Part shown: positions 1 through 10,419 of the stretch, in pieces
How positions within the stretch are numbered: the first letter of the stretch is position 1
How the letters are laid out: each line of letters begins with the position of its first letter
Assembly: GCA_030278955.1 (NCBI GenBank)
Contig: JAOANR010000002.1
Span: forward strand, 21,996,057 to 22,060,056
Source of the DNA: Hygrophila difformis
Lineage: Eukaryota; Streptophyta; Magnoliopsida; Lamiales; Acanthaceae
DNA: 64,000 nt
Reading direction: 5' to 3'
Made by a program: the position numbers and the translations under genes
Notes under the pieces: model-generated
Seen by the model: only the letters and a program-made list of their open reading frames with translations
What the model was told of the DNA's origin: nothing
Databases searched by the model: none

Positions 1-1
1 A

Positions 2-157
2 ACCCTCACTACACAAAACCTAATACTAAAGGAGCACATCGATGCCCATGGGCAAGACTTGAACACCATCTTTGACGATCTACTGCCGCCGAGTTCGGAG
101 GAGGAAGACCCGGAGGAGGATCCTGCTACCCCACCGGAGGACGTCTTGAGACGCTAG
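2..157 (+). CDS. C-terminal end of the ORF upstream of gag (element A), partial
   Basis: One frame is open from the window start to the TAG at 155-157, about 51 residues. The end is acidic and proline-rich (SSEEEDPEEDPATPPEDV). The same tail, with EDP-x-TYPP, ends the small ORFs before gag in elements H (22290-22779) and L (39771-40180). The start is off-window. The function is unknown. It is not gag, which begins 330 bp downstream. The repeated finding of this tail in three copies is the main support for a real protein. Confidence 0.6.
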   Translation, partial: TLTTQNLILKEHIDAHGQDLNTIFDDLLPPSSEEEDPEEDPATPPEDVLRR

Positions 158-486
158 AGATTCTATTTTTAGATACTATTTTGCTAGGAAAATATTTCGA
201 CCTTTGTACTAAAATTTCTTTTGAGATAATAAAATGCCCGATTTATTTATAATAAATCGAAAAAAAAACCCGGACAGACCTGTCCGTACAGCAGTAAAAA
301 ATAATAATAATAATAATAATAAATATTTCGAAATAAAACAAATTAAAATAAAACCCGGAAGCGTACGGCGCTTCTAAGTTCGATCGAGCACCACGTGCTA
401 AATTACAAAAACACATATACATTTATAGAAATTGCTTAGGCTATATGTTAAATTCAGAAGTCCTAAACCACCCTATTTGTACCAGA
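158..486 (+). other. Untranslated leader between uORF and gag (element A)
   Basis: This AT-rich stretch has no ORF of note. It contains an A-rich run near 259, an (AAT)n microsatellite at about 301-321 and AT-rich DNA up to the gag start. It is part of the retrotransposon leader. I see no promoter or hairpin that I can support. Confidence 0.6.
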
Positions 487-1797
487 ATGGCACCCAGAGG
501 AAGAGGAAGAGGAAGAACTCAACCCGCTCCCCAAACCACCACTGAAACACCTACCGAAATACCTCCAAATGTCACGGAACCGGCCCAACCTGTAGAGGAA
601 CGACCCCAAGGTGCGCAGGACGCCCCCGCACCGAACAATGTGGGCGATCGTCTTCGGACGATAGAGGAGGTTTTGATTGCGCTAGGGAACGCGCAAGTCA
701 ACCAAGGCCAAGCTGCGGCGATACCTCCGCCCCAAGCTCGCCCTAACTATCTGGCTATGGTGAATCCCTACCAGCCACCCCACTATGCTGGTGAGGAGGA
801 TCCAGCCAAACTGGAGGAATGGATCCGGACCTTCGACAAACTGCTGGGAGCAGTCAAATGTCCGGAAGGACAAAGGGTGCATGTCGCTTCGTACTACTTG
901 GGAGGCGAAGCGGACGACGGGTGGCAGGCGACTCAAGCTAAGCTGACTGAAGATGACGAGCCCTACTCTTGGACGGAGATGGTGGAACTACTCAGGGATC
1001 GATTCTATCCCTTGAGTACTAAAGCTGCCATGTACGAAGAATTCCTGTCACTGAAGCAAGGAGGCCAAACCGTACAAGAGTACTACACTCGATTCAAGGA
1101 GTTGGTGAGGTTCACACCAAGACTTGTACCTACGGATGCGGAGAAGGCTCAAAAGTTCGAGATGGGACTGAACCTGTCTGTTCGCGAGGTGATCGCGGGG
1201 GTACACTACCCCGACCTGCAAGTTGTGTATGACCGCGCTGTGGCGGTAGCGCGTGTGCAACAACTGAAGAGAAGGGTGAGTGGGGAGTCCAGCAGGGGTC
1301 CCCAAGACAAGAGGAACCGGGACTCGAGAAGCGAGAACAACACTGGAAGGAACGAATAGCGGAGAGGGTCGAATCGGCCTCCACAAAACAATAATGGGAG
1401 AAGGTTTAACCAAGAAGAACCCGTACCACCCTGCCCAAGGTGTGGACGACCCCATCTGACGAGGGGATGCCCTCAACAGGGCGCCTGCTTCCGATGTGGT
1501 CGAATGGGTCACATACGTCGGGAGTGCCGAACTAGGCTTGAGAACATAACGAAAAGGGAAGACTTGGTCACGGGGCAGGAACAGCCTCAGAACCAAAATG
1601 GGCGGAACGGAAATGACCAGGGGTATAGACCCCCTCAAAATAGGCCGCAGAATCAGAACCAGAACCAACGACCTCTGCCCCCTCAGAATCAAAACCAACA
1701 ACAAAATCAGCAGCCGAATGCGAACCAGCAGGGCAATCAGGGACGCCCTATGGGGAGGCTTAACGTGGTTAATCAAGCGGACGTGCCTGCTCAAGGA
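487..1797 (+). pseudogene. gag: gag (capsid-nucleocapsid) of element A, broken by a stop
   Basis: Gag builds the cytoplasmic virus-like particle and packages the RNA. The start is set at the M of MAPRGRGR (487) rather than 445, because H, L and F begin gag with the same kind of motif. A retrotransposon gag (capsid) region runs from about 885 to 1120. Two zinc knuckles follow: CPRC...C at 1432 and CFRC-x4-H-x4-C at 1486-1527. A TAG at 1357-1359 interrupts the frame where sister copy B has a sense codon, and the same frame reopens after it. The tail is rich in Q and N. Gag and pol probably formed one frame originally. Confidence 0.9.
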
Positions 1798-2093
1798 GAA
1801 GTGATGGCAGGTACATTTCATGTTTTGAATACGCCCCTTAGAATTCTATTTGATTCTGGAGCTAGTTGCTCAATTATAGCATCAAGAATAGTGCCTGAGT
1901 TAGATCTACCTAAGTGCGAGAGAATTAGCTTAGGAATTCAATTGCCTTCTGGAGAAGTAGTATCTTGCTCTAAACGATATACAGAATTCCTATAGTGATA
2001 AAGAACGTAGAATTCTTCGCGAACTTAGTAGAATTTAACTTAAGAGACTTTGACATCATACTGGGGATGGATTGGTTATCCTAATATAAGGCG
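1798..2093 (+). pseudogene. Aspartic protease of element A, frameshifted
   Basis: The retropepsin-type protease cuts the Gag-Pol polyprotein. The catalytic DSGAS is at 1852, after the GTFHVLNTP segment. The downstream ILGMDWL segment that closes this domain in the family is present near 2058-2080, but in another frame. A one-base loss near 1981 ends the frame at 1995, and a stop lies near 2082 where B has a glutamine codon. It is continuous with gag upstream and RT downstream. Confidence 0.85.
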
Positions 2094-3640
2094 GTGATCG
2101 AATGCCAAAAGCAAAAGATCACCTTGTCAAAAAGTAGGGGAAAGAGAGTTATCTTTTACTCTCAGCCCCCTAAGAAGAGTAACAAAAGCGTTAGTGCACT
2201 TAAACTAAGTAACTTGATGCGTAAGGGGTATAAACTATACGCGTGCTACGTGCACAACCTTGAGGCGAAAGAGAACAAGGTTGATAGCATACCAGTGGTA
2301 AGAGAATACCCGGATGTGTTTCCCGAAGACATCCCGGGCATGCCACCTGAGAGGGATCTTGAATTCACGATAGATCTCATTACGGGCACAGAGCCTGTCT
2401 CGAAAGCTCCGTACCGGATGGCACCACTGGAAATGAAGGAGTTAAAAGACCAACTCGAAGAGCTTTTAGGAAAGGGGTATATAAGGCCGAGTACTTCCCC
2501 CTGGGGAGCACCGGTTTTATTTGTTAAGAAGAAAGACGGAGGATTACGTCTTTGCATAGATTACCGAGGATTAAACCAAGTGACCATCAAGAATAAATAC
2601 CCTCTGCCGATAATAGAGGATCTATTTGATCAACTGAAGGGAGCTTCAGTATTCTCGAAGATTGACTTACGATCTGGGTATCACCAGTTGAGAATTGCCG
2701 AGAAAGACATTCCGAAGACGGCGTTTCGAACTCGATATGGTCACTACGAGTTCACAGTGTTATCCTTTGGGTTAACAAATGCTCCGGCAATGTTCATGAA
2801 CCTCATGAACAATGTATTTCGAGAGCTCTTAGATCAGTGCATAGTGGTGTTCATTGATGACATCCTGATCTACTCGAAAAAACGAGGAGGAGCATGCCCA
2901 GCACTTGCACCAAGTGTTAGGGACCTTGCGAGGAATCAGCTATACGGCAAACTGTCCAAATGCGATTTTTGGTTGAAGGAGGTAGCATTTCTTGGACATA
3001 TAGTATCCGCTGATGGAGTTTTAGGGGATCCGGCAAAAGTCTCTGCTGTAACTGAATGGGCAACTCCCAAGAGCCAAACTGAGATAAGGAGTTTCCTTAG
3101 CTTAGCCGGGTACTATAGACGGTTCATGAAGGATTTTTCTAAAATCGCACGACCTTTGACCCAGCTACTTAAGAAGGGAGTAAAATACGCGTGGACAGAG
3201 GCTTGTGAGACAGCGTTTCAAGAGCTGAAGAAACGACTTACAACCACACCCGTATTAAAACTACCATCAGAGAATGGTGACTTCGAAGTTTACAGCGATG
3301 CTTCGAAGGAAGGTTTAGGTTGTCTTGATGCAAGACTCGAGAGTCGTAGCGTATGCATCACGCCAACTAAAACCTCACGAGGAGAATTATCCGACACATG
3401 ACCTGGAGTTGGCAACGGTCGTTTTCGCTCTAAAGATATGGAGGCATTATCTTTATGGGCGGAAGTGTCGAATGTTCACCGACCACAAGAGCTTGAAATA
3501 TATATTCACTCAGAAGGAGTTGAATTTGAGACAGCGAAGGTGGTTGGAACTTATTAAAGACTACGATTTAGAGATAGCATACCACGAGGGGAAGGCGAAT
3601 GTGGTAGCCGATGCCCTAAGTTGGAAAACCCAACACGTGA
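2094..3640 (+). pseudogene. pol: Reverse transcriptase and RNase H of element A
   Basis: RT copies the element RNA to DNA and RNase H removes the RNA strand. The RT segment carries [28 protein letters not shown] and the catalytic FIDD (aspartates at 2856-2861). RNase H follows with [11 protein letters not shown] (near 3293) and ends at VVADALS (near 3624). A base gain near 2880 is offset by a base loss near 2932, which scrambles about 18 residues just after the catalytic site and then restores the frame. A two-base loss near 3323 breaks RNase H. The element is dead at this step. Confidence 0.9.
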
Positions 3641-5212
3641 CGAACTCTTTGGTAATTCCGCCGGCATTGTACATGGAGTTGGCAAGATTGGAGTTAGAAC
3701 TTGTGCATCCTGGCACAGTGAGTGAAACGATCAATGCCATGGTCGTAGAAACTCCAATATTGGACGAGATTCGACTCGCTCAACCGGGCGACGCGAAATT
3801 GGAGAAGATAAGGGGATATATTGCCGAAGGAAAGGCAATAGGATTTGCTGTCCATGAGGATGGAAGCATTCGTTTCAAAGGGAGATGGTGCGTGCCCCTT
3901 AAATGTGTCGAGTATAAGCAAAGGTTGATGGAGGAAGAGCACAACACGCCATATTCAGTGCATCCCGGAGGCGACAAACTCTACAAAGATCTGAAGAAGA
4001 TCTATTGGTGGCCGGGAATGAAGAAGGAAGTGGCAAATTTCGTGGCGAAATGTCTCACCTGCCAAAGGGTCAAGGCAGTGCGACATAAATCCCTAGGACT
4101 GATGCAACCACTAGAGATTCCAAGTTGGAAGTGTGATAGCATCTCGATGCACTTTGTCTCGGGATTACCCGATCACCTAAAGGCATGAACAAGATTTGGG
4201 TGATTGTGGATAGGCTAACGAAGACAGCCATATTTGTCCCAATGAAAGACACGTGGACTATGGACCAATTGGCCCGAGCCTACATTGATAATGTGGTACG
4301 ACGACATGGAGTACCACATGACATCATTTCCGATAGAGACAGTAGATTTGTCTCTCACTTTTGGACGGAGTTACAAAAGGCTCTCGGTACTCAAATCAAA
4401 ATGAGCACCGCATTCCACCCAATGACGGATGGTCAAACCGAGAGAACAATCCAAACACTAGAAGACATGCTGAGAGCATGCGTGTTGGAATTTAAGGGAA
4501 ATTGGGAATCCCATTTACCTTTAATCGAATTCTCTTATAATAATAGCTATCATGCTAGCATTGGCATGACACCTTTCGAGGCGTTGTATGGAAGAAAGAA
4601 CCGAAGCCCGTTGAGCTGGGAAGAAAACGATAAGTCGGTGGTAGTGGGACCACAACTTATCGAAGACATGGCTCAACAAATCAAGGTGATTCAAGGAAAA
4701 ATGAAAGCCGCATAAGACCGTCAAAAGAGTTACGCTGACGTGAGACGAAGAGACCTAGAATTTCAAGTGGGAGATAGGGTCATGCTAAAGATATCACCCA
4801 TGAAGGGGGTGATGCGCTTTGGCAAACGAGGAAAGTTAAGTCCTCGATATATAGGACCTTACGAAATTCTAGAACGAGTCGGAACTCTAGCCTACCGATT
4901 GGCTTTACCGCCACAATTAGATCGAGTTCATAATGTCTTCCATGTCTCACAACTAAAGAAGTATGTGCCGGACCCGACACATGTACTTCAACCGGAGATA
5001 ATTGAGCTCGATGAAGATTTGACTTATGAAGAAGTCCCAGTGCGTATTCTCGACACTAAGGAGCGAGTAACTAGGAACAAAACCATCAAAATGATCAAGG
5101 TTCTTTGGTCGAACCACGAAAGTGAGACGGCACTTGGGAAGTAGAATCCGACATGAGAGAACGCTACCCGACATTGTTCCAAACTGATACCGACACAGTT
5201 ATGGGGACATAA
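3641..5212 (+). pseudogene. pol: Integrase and chromodomain of element A
   Basis: Integrase inserts the cDNA, and the chromodomain may guide it to marked chromatin. The HHCC zinc domain (H-x6-H, then CLTC) lies at about 3940-4065. The core has D in IVDRLT (about 4208), D in ISDRD (about 4333) and E in GQTER, with a D-35-E spacing. The chromodomain is at about 5000-5200 (RILDTKERVTRNK, VLWSNHE). Lesions are a one-base loss near 4173, a TAA at 4713-4715 and a base loss near 5131. The natural stop of the family is the TAA at 5210-5212. Confidence 0.9.
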
Positions 5213-5237
5213 CTGTAATCTTAAGGGGGAGAGGATG
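5213..5237 (+). other. Purine tract right after pol (first of two), ending in the S1 target site
   Basis: The purine-rich run TTAAGGGGGAGAGGA resembles a polypurine tract but is not next to this element's own 3' LTR, which starts at 8260 behind a second tract. The last five bases, GGATG (5233-5237), are repeated at 8057-8061 after solo LTR S1. In B the same site is uninterrupted (15043-15047). Confidence 0.7.
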
Positions 5238-8056
5238 TGTAATACCCGAGAAATCGACGTCCAGAATTTAAATCCAAAAATTAGAGAATTGGATTTAACT
5301 ATCGCAACCGAAATAATTCCTAGAGAGCGGAATTAAATATTTTCGGACGATAGCAACTCGAAGAGAGTTATCGGATTATCCAACGACCTCGGATAATTCC
5401 ATATTATGATTTTTAGAATTTAAAATCATAATATTAAAAAAAAAAAAAAAAAAAAAAAAGAGAAGAAAAAACGCGACCAGGTGGCCGCGCGGCGGCGACG
5501 CGCCGGCGCGCCACCAGCGCGGCGGCGGCGGCAGAATGGTGCTCTCATGCATTGCACGCGTTTTCGGCTCCATTTTCGAGATGATTCAAGTCCAATCAAT
5601 CCAACTTCGATTATCAGATACTTAGTGATGTTTCTAGACTCTTTTGGATAGATTTTGAGTGTATTAAACATCCACAATATTAAGAGGAGAGGGATACATG
5701 AACAAACTAGTCATTCATTGAACCATGTTGGGAAGTGGGGTGAATGGGGAGTAAAGGGGGGCTCCAAATTCGAATCTTGACTGCCATAATACTCCCTACA
5801 CTTCCAAGGTTCATCAAGGCCCTCATTGGGAAGCTTAAACTCTGGTATTAACTCCCTAACAACTCCAAAAATCACCCCTATTCACCTAATCCGAAAATCA
5901 GATTTTTCACTTGAGTGTGGAGAGAGTTGTGGGTTGTTCATCCTTCTACAGGGAGTTTGGACGAGATTCAAGCCATCTATATCATTCATCCTTTGTTAGG
6001 TAAGGGTTCTACTCCAATCTCATGGTCCTAGATTCGAATCTCATGCCCTAATCACTAAGATCTCTTCCAACAATCCAACAATAGGTTCTATCGGTGAAGA
6101 GTAGATCTGTGGGGGCTGTTTCGGTCGATTTTGGAGCAATCAAGAAGGGATTTTCGATTCTAATCCAACCATAAGTAAGTTAATGATGTGCATGTCAATT
6201 TTTAGAGTGTTTGGTTGAGTATTCTTTGAGATATGGTTCGAATTTCATCTTGTGCCAAATCTGTCTTTTAGGGTTTCTTCCGAGTATGTTTTCTTGTTGT
6301 GCTTTTCTCGCCTAGATCCGTTCATTTTTGGAAGAACTTGTCTAAATGAAAAATGTTCCTAATGCTTTAAAGATGATGTCTGTAAATTTTCATAATTTTT
6401 GGAATTGATTTGGTCGACGAAATCAGATCTGGTATTTTCTGCTATAGTTGATGACAGATTCAAGTTCCGAGCATGTTCAGTTTTGTGGTTCCTATTTCTC
6501 CTAGCTATGGTCGTTTTTGATGGTCGACTTCTTCATGAAAATTGTTCATCTATGTGTCTAGTTTACTCCTGCTAAATTTCAGAATTTTTGGATCAACCTT
6601 CGAATTGTTATGGATTTTTAAGTAAGCTGTGGTCGGATGAACAGTGGTTTTTGTACCCTTTTGAAAACAAGTTTCTGAAATGATTTTTTTTGAGCAACTT
6701 AGAGTCCGAATTTGCTAAGGCCTATTTCTGAGAAAAATGTTTATTTTGATGTTGCCTAGCACCTGTAAAATTTTCAGAATTTTTCACGAAGTTTTACTAC
6801 ATTTCCTAATTCGATTTTGAAAACTGCCACAGTGTAGTCTTACCGGTGAAAATTGGTTTCGTACGTTTCGGTAGATTTTGAGTCGATTGCTACTCTTTTA
6901 CGAATCCTATGAATTCTGGAAATGTAGACATGTGTTGGAATGATTAAAATGTGGATTTTGAAACTTTGTGAGTTTTGATCGAGTTAGATGCCCAATTTTG
7001 GAGGGTAAGTGCACTTGGCGTGAGCTCGTTGGGCCGCCCCCTCTTTTTGGTGGCCAAAACGGCGCCAAGGAAATATTGTTATGTTGCGTGATTGTATGAG
7101 TCTATACTCCTAGGTGTATCCGTATGGGTTACCTAGGGCTCCGGAGTGTGTCTGTATAGGGTCCGCTACTTTCACTTGCCTTGCGGGTTCGATTCCCCAA
7201 GGTTTATTTTTTTCCTGCGGGTTCGATTCCCCAGGATATTGTTGACTCCTATGGGTTCGATTCCCTAGGATGTATATTTGGTTCTTGCGGGTTCGATTCC
7301 CCAAGGACGGATGTCCTCGATCATAATGAACAATGATAAACGAAGGTATTTGAGTTCTGGAAACAATGAGGTCCTCGATCATAATGAACAATGGTAAATG
7401 AAGGTGTTTGAGTTCTTGCGGGTTTGATTCCCCAAAAATGGTAAAAGAATGTATTTGAAATATGGAAACTTTGGTAAAAGAATTATGTTTGAGCTCTTGT
7501 GGGTTTGATTCCCCAAGAATGGTTGTTCTTGAGCAAAAGTGAATAATGATATATTATTCCAGTGGTAAAGTGTAAGAATCTTCCGGAATTATTTTTACTC
7601 GACCTTCCTTTTTAAATTACAAATTCTATCTTTTAAATCTCTCTTCTAAAAACTTTAAAATTTGTTATGCTATGCATTAACTTACTCAGTACCTTTGTAC
7701 TGATAGATACGTTGTCTCTATTTTTTTCAGATATTGAAGATTAGCGCATGGCATTTACATTTGGGATGGGAATTTTCCGAAGACTTGTCGCACTTGTTTT
7801 TAATTTATTTTATGAATTCCAAACTTATGTTTGGCCGTGTTTGGCCCTTAGCTTCCGCACTGTTTAAATTATGTATGTTAAACCTAACTCTGATTTAAAT
7901 CTTCGGGCACTTATTGAATGGTTTTTAAATTATTTTTAAGTATTGGTACAACTTAGCCTTAGCATCTTCTCAAGTGAGCTCGAAATGGTTCGCGTCTTGC
8001 TTGGGAAGGTGTGGCGGTAATGCCCTGGCCTGGGTGATCAAATCCGGGGTGTTACA
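5238..8056 (+). mobile_element. Solo LTR S1 inserted in element A
   Basis: It starts TGTAATACCC, ends GGGGTGTTACA and is flanked by the 5-bp duplication GGATG (5233-5237 and 8057-8061). No internal element DNA is present, so it is a solo LTR left by LTR-LTR recombination. It contains a run of about 24 A at 5436, a GC-rich stretch at 5470-5535, a donor-like GTAAGT at 6175, three diverged copies of a roughly 190-bp motif (6344, 6534, 6730), a T-arm-like array (7179-7517), a hairpin (7686-7703) and an acceptor-like CAG at 7730. Confidence 0.93.
7179..7517 (+). repeat. Array of six tRNA T-arm-like units inside LTR S1
   Basis: Six spaced units have a core of GGG, a 7-nt loop TTCGATT or TTTGATT, then CCC. 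They start near 7179, 7214, 7248, 7284, 7415 and 7496. The loop TTCGATT fits the tRNA T-loop rule TTCRANY, and GGTTCGATTCC fits the Pol III B-box. Outside the core, the flanks pair as CTT/AAG, CCT/AGG or CCTA/TAGG depending on the unit. No A-box or full tRNA cloverleaf was seen, so these are not tRNA genes. Confidence 0.85.
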
Positions 8057-8259
8057 GGATGTCATACCACCTATTTTTCGCACATCTTTGTAAACTTTTG
8101 AACTACGTTATGGCTTGATCCCTTCACAGGGTACGTAGGCAGCTTGGAAGTCTTAATTCTAAGTTCAGTCACGAAATAACAAAACAAACAAAAGACCTTA
8201 GCACGAGAAAGGCCGTGACACAAATTCGAGGACGAAGTTGATTCTTAAGGCGGGTAGAC
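8057..8259 (+). other. Post-pol tract and polypurine tract of element A
   Basis: This segment matches 15047-15266 in B and is the continuation of A after S1. It begins with the GGATG duplication and ends with a purine tract (TTCTTAAGGCGGGTAGAC) directly before the LTR start at 8260. That position is where plus-strand priming is expected, so this is taken as the working polypurine tract. No coding sequence is seen. Confidence 0.8.
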
Positions 8260-8838
8260 TGTAATACCCGAGAATTTTCCAACATAAAATAAAACAATAA
8301 TTAAATAAATAAACAATAAATAAAATAAATACCATAAATAAATAAATCCAGCAAATAAATAAATAAATAAAGATAAGGAAATGAGAAATGAGATTTTACT
8401 TAAAAAGGAAATAAAGGAATTTAATTAAATAAAAAGGATGGATTAAAGGTAAATAAATTATGCACCGGAACACGACACCAATGAACTCGAGAATTTGAGT
8501 CCAAACATCCAATTAGACCTGAGAAAAAACTTAGAGAGAAAGTAGAAACCCGAAGAGACCCCGAAGATCATAAAACGGGAGCATAGAGGGATAGAAATCC
8601 GAAAGAGAGGAGGAAAAGCACGACGGATCGCACGACCCGCCCGGACCGAAGTCCAGGCGAAGTCGGCGCGGTGGCCGCGCGGTCAATAGGCATTGGGCGC
8701 GCCACGGCCGCGCCACCCCAGAGATTTGCTTGTTGCGTGAATCTCTCGCCCGAACGCGGATTTTTCGACATTCGGTTGAACATCTTTCGACTCAAGACCC
8801 TTAGGGTCAGATCTTGGACGCCCTAGGTCTTAGCTATC

Positions 8839-8847
8839 TATAAATAA
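8839..8847 (+). promoter_or_regulatory. TATA box of the A LTR
   Basis: TATAAATAA sits in a GC-richer context and is kept at the same place in B's LTR (15826-15834). Transcription would start roughly 30 bp downstream, near 8870, so the LTR has about 600 bp of U3 and nearly 1.9 kb of R-U5. Confidence 0.7.
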
Positions 8848-9073
8848 ACCCCCTTGGAAGCCCCGAACACTTTTACGAAAACCTACAACTCTCTCTATAC
8901 ATTCGAAACCCTAAATCCGGAGTCGTCGGAGGCACGAATCCAGGGCTTGGACTGTTGGACGAAAATTTCAAGATCTCCAGCGTTGTGATCGTAGAACCCG
9001 ACGAACGGAGAGGAGAAACGGTGGACTGGAAGCCACGCCTTCGAAATAGACGATCCCGGACGTTCACAACTCT

Positions 9074-10419
9074 GTAAGTTAGCCTTACATGGTTTTGGGA
9101 GGAATTAAAACGTTCGAAACTAAAAGATTTAACAAGAGATCGAAAATCTGTCAACGTATCACTTTTACCGGCGCAATAGTTTTGTCGAATTTTTCCGAAC
9201 CTTCAAACGACTTCAAACGGAAAACCTTAAAACATGAAAAACGTTCCTAAGTCTTAGATCTATCTACTGTAAAAGTTTCAGAATTTTTAGAGACGGTTTG
9301 ATATGTTATAACCAACCGAAACCGAACTGCTTGAAACTAGATCTTGAAATTCTTGACAGAACTTAGGTCCGATCTTGATCACGTTTTTGACATAGGCTCC
9401 AGACCTATTTAGATCTTTGGCCGAACATGAAAGTTGTAGATAAATATCTTAAGATAGTCTCTGTAAAATTTCATCAAATTTGGAGTTGATTTGCTATGGT
9501 AGATTTCAATATCTTTGAACTGTGACATACGAAATTCGGACAGATTTGTGTTTCTGTGAAAATTGGTGTTTTTGACCTATTTCGGTATCTCGGATTGAAA
9601 AAGTTAAAACACAAAAGTTGTAGATCTCGACGTTTCTAAGTCAGTCGTGAAATTTCGGAATTTTTGGAATTAAATCTAATTTTAGTCGAATTGTAGAGTA
9701 AACTGTGGTTTACCGGAAATCAAATCTTGAAATCTTGTTGAAACATGGAATTAACCTTTAGGGTTGAAATGAGTTGAAATATGATTTTTAAATAAATAAA
9801 ATTGAAATCAGATTTTTGAAATCAAATCCCCTTACAAACTTGATAAATTAAAATTAGGATTGAGTGCTCTGCAGGTGCCCCCTAACGATTCACTTCGTGC
9901 CTTCATGGACGATAGTGACCCCGCACGCTAAAATTGAGATATGATATTGCCAAAACGGCATGAGATATAGAGCCTACACTCTCGAGAATATCCACATAGG
10001 TTTCCCGAGGCTCCGGAGTGGTACTGGGTATGGCTGATACGGTTGCGGCCGCCGGGCTACCGGCTAGACTTGTTGAGATTGCGATGCAATCGTGAAATAC
10101 CTGAAATACTAAATCTGGGATGTAATGGGGAAACTAAATTAAATTAAATTAAATTAGGGTTGTTGTCCAATTAAATTATTTAAATGCTTTATTTAAATTA
10201 TGGCTTTTATTTTAAATCCTGTGAAAGGTGTTGTTCAATAAAGCCCTGAATTAAATTATGCAATTGGATAGTTGTTTAGATTAAATTGAGTTATTATGTT
10301 TATTATCATGTTTTTATTTAAATATTAAATTAATGGCTTTTAAACCCTACGATCATGTCTGTGTTAACTTACTCAGCAAGTTGTGCTGACCAAACCATTT
10401 TTATTCCTTTTTCTTACAG
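9074..10419 (+). other. Predicted leader intron inside the A LTR
   Basis: The donor CTGTAAGTT and the acceptor TTCTTACAG, behind a T-rich tract, are 1346 bp apart. Equivalent pairs occur in B (16152-17476), I (27777-29102) and S1 (6175-7730). The conserved ends and similar lengths in diverged LTRs support an intron, but splicing itself is inferred. A hairpin ends 30 nt before the acceptor. Confidence 0.5.

Noticed and set aside
1048..1821. Long minus-strand ORF (257 residues) opposite gag of A, and its twin at 10889-11665
   Set aside because: They mirror gag because of its Q/N-rich composition and shift with it. No domain is recognisable.
7110..7391. A 93-residue minus-strand ORF over the S1 array
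   Set aside because: It is only the translation of the T-arm-like repeats and has no independent support.
7179..7517. Real tRNA genes in the array
   Set aside because: Units have the T-arm only. There is no acceptor stem, D-arm/A-box or anticodon arm at the right spacing.
5238..8056. S1 as the true 3' LTR of A
   Set aside because: The GGATG duplication, the uninterrupted site in B, and the second polypurine tract directly before 8260 show that 8260-10776 is A's LTR.
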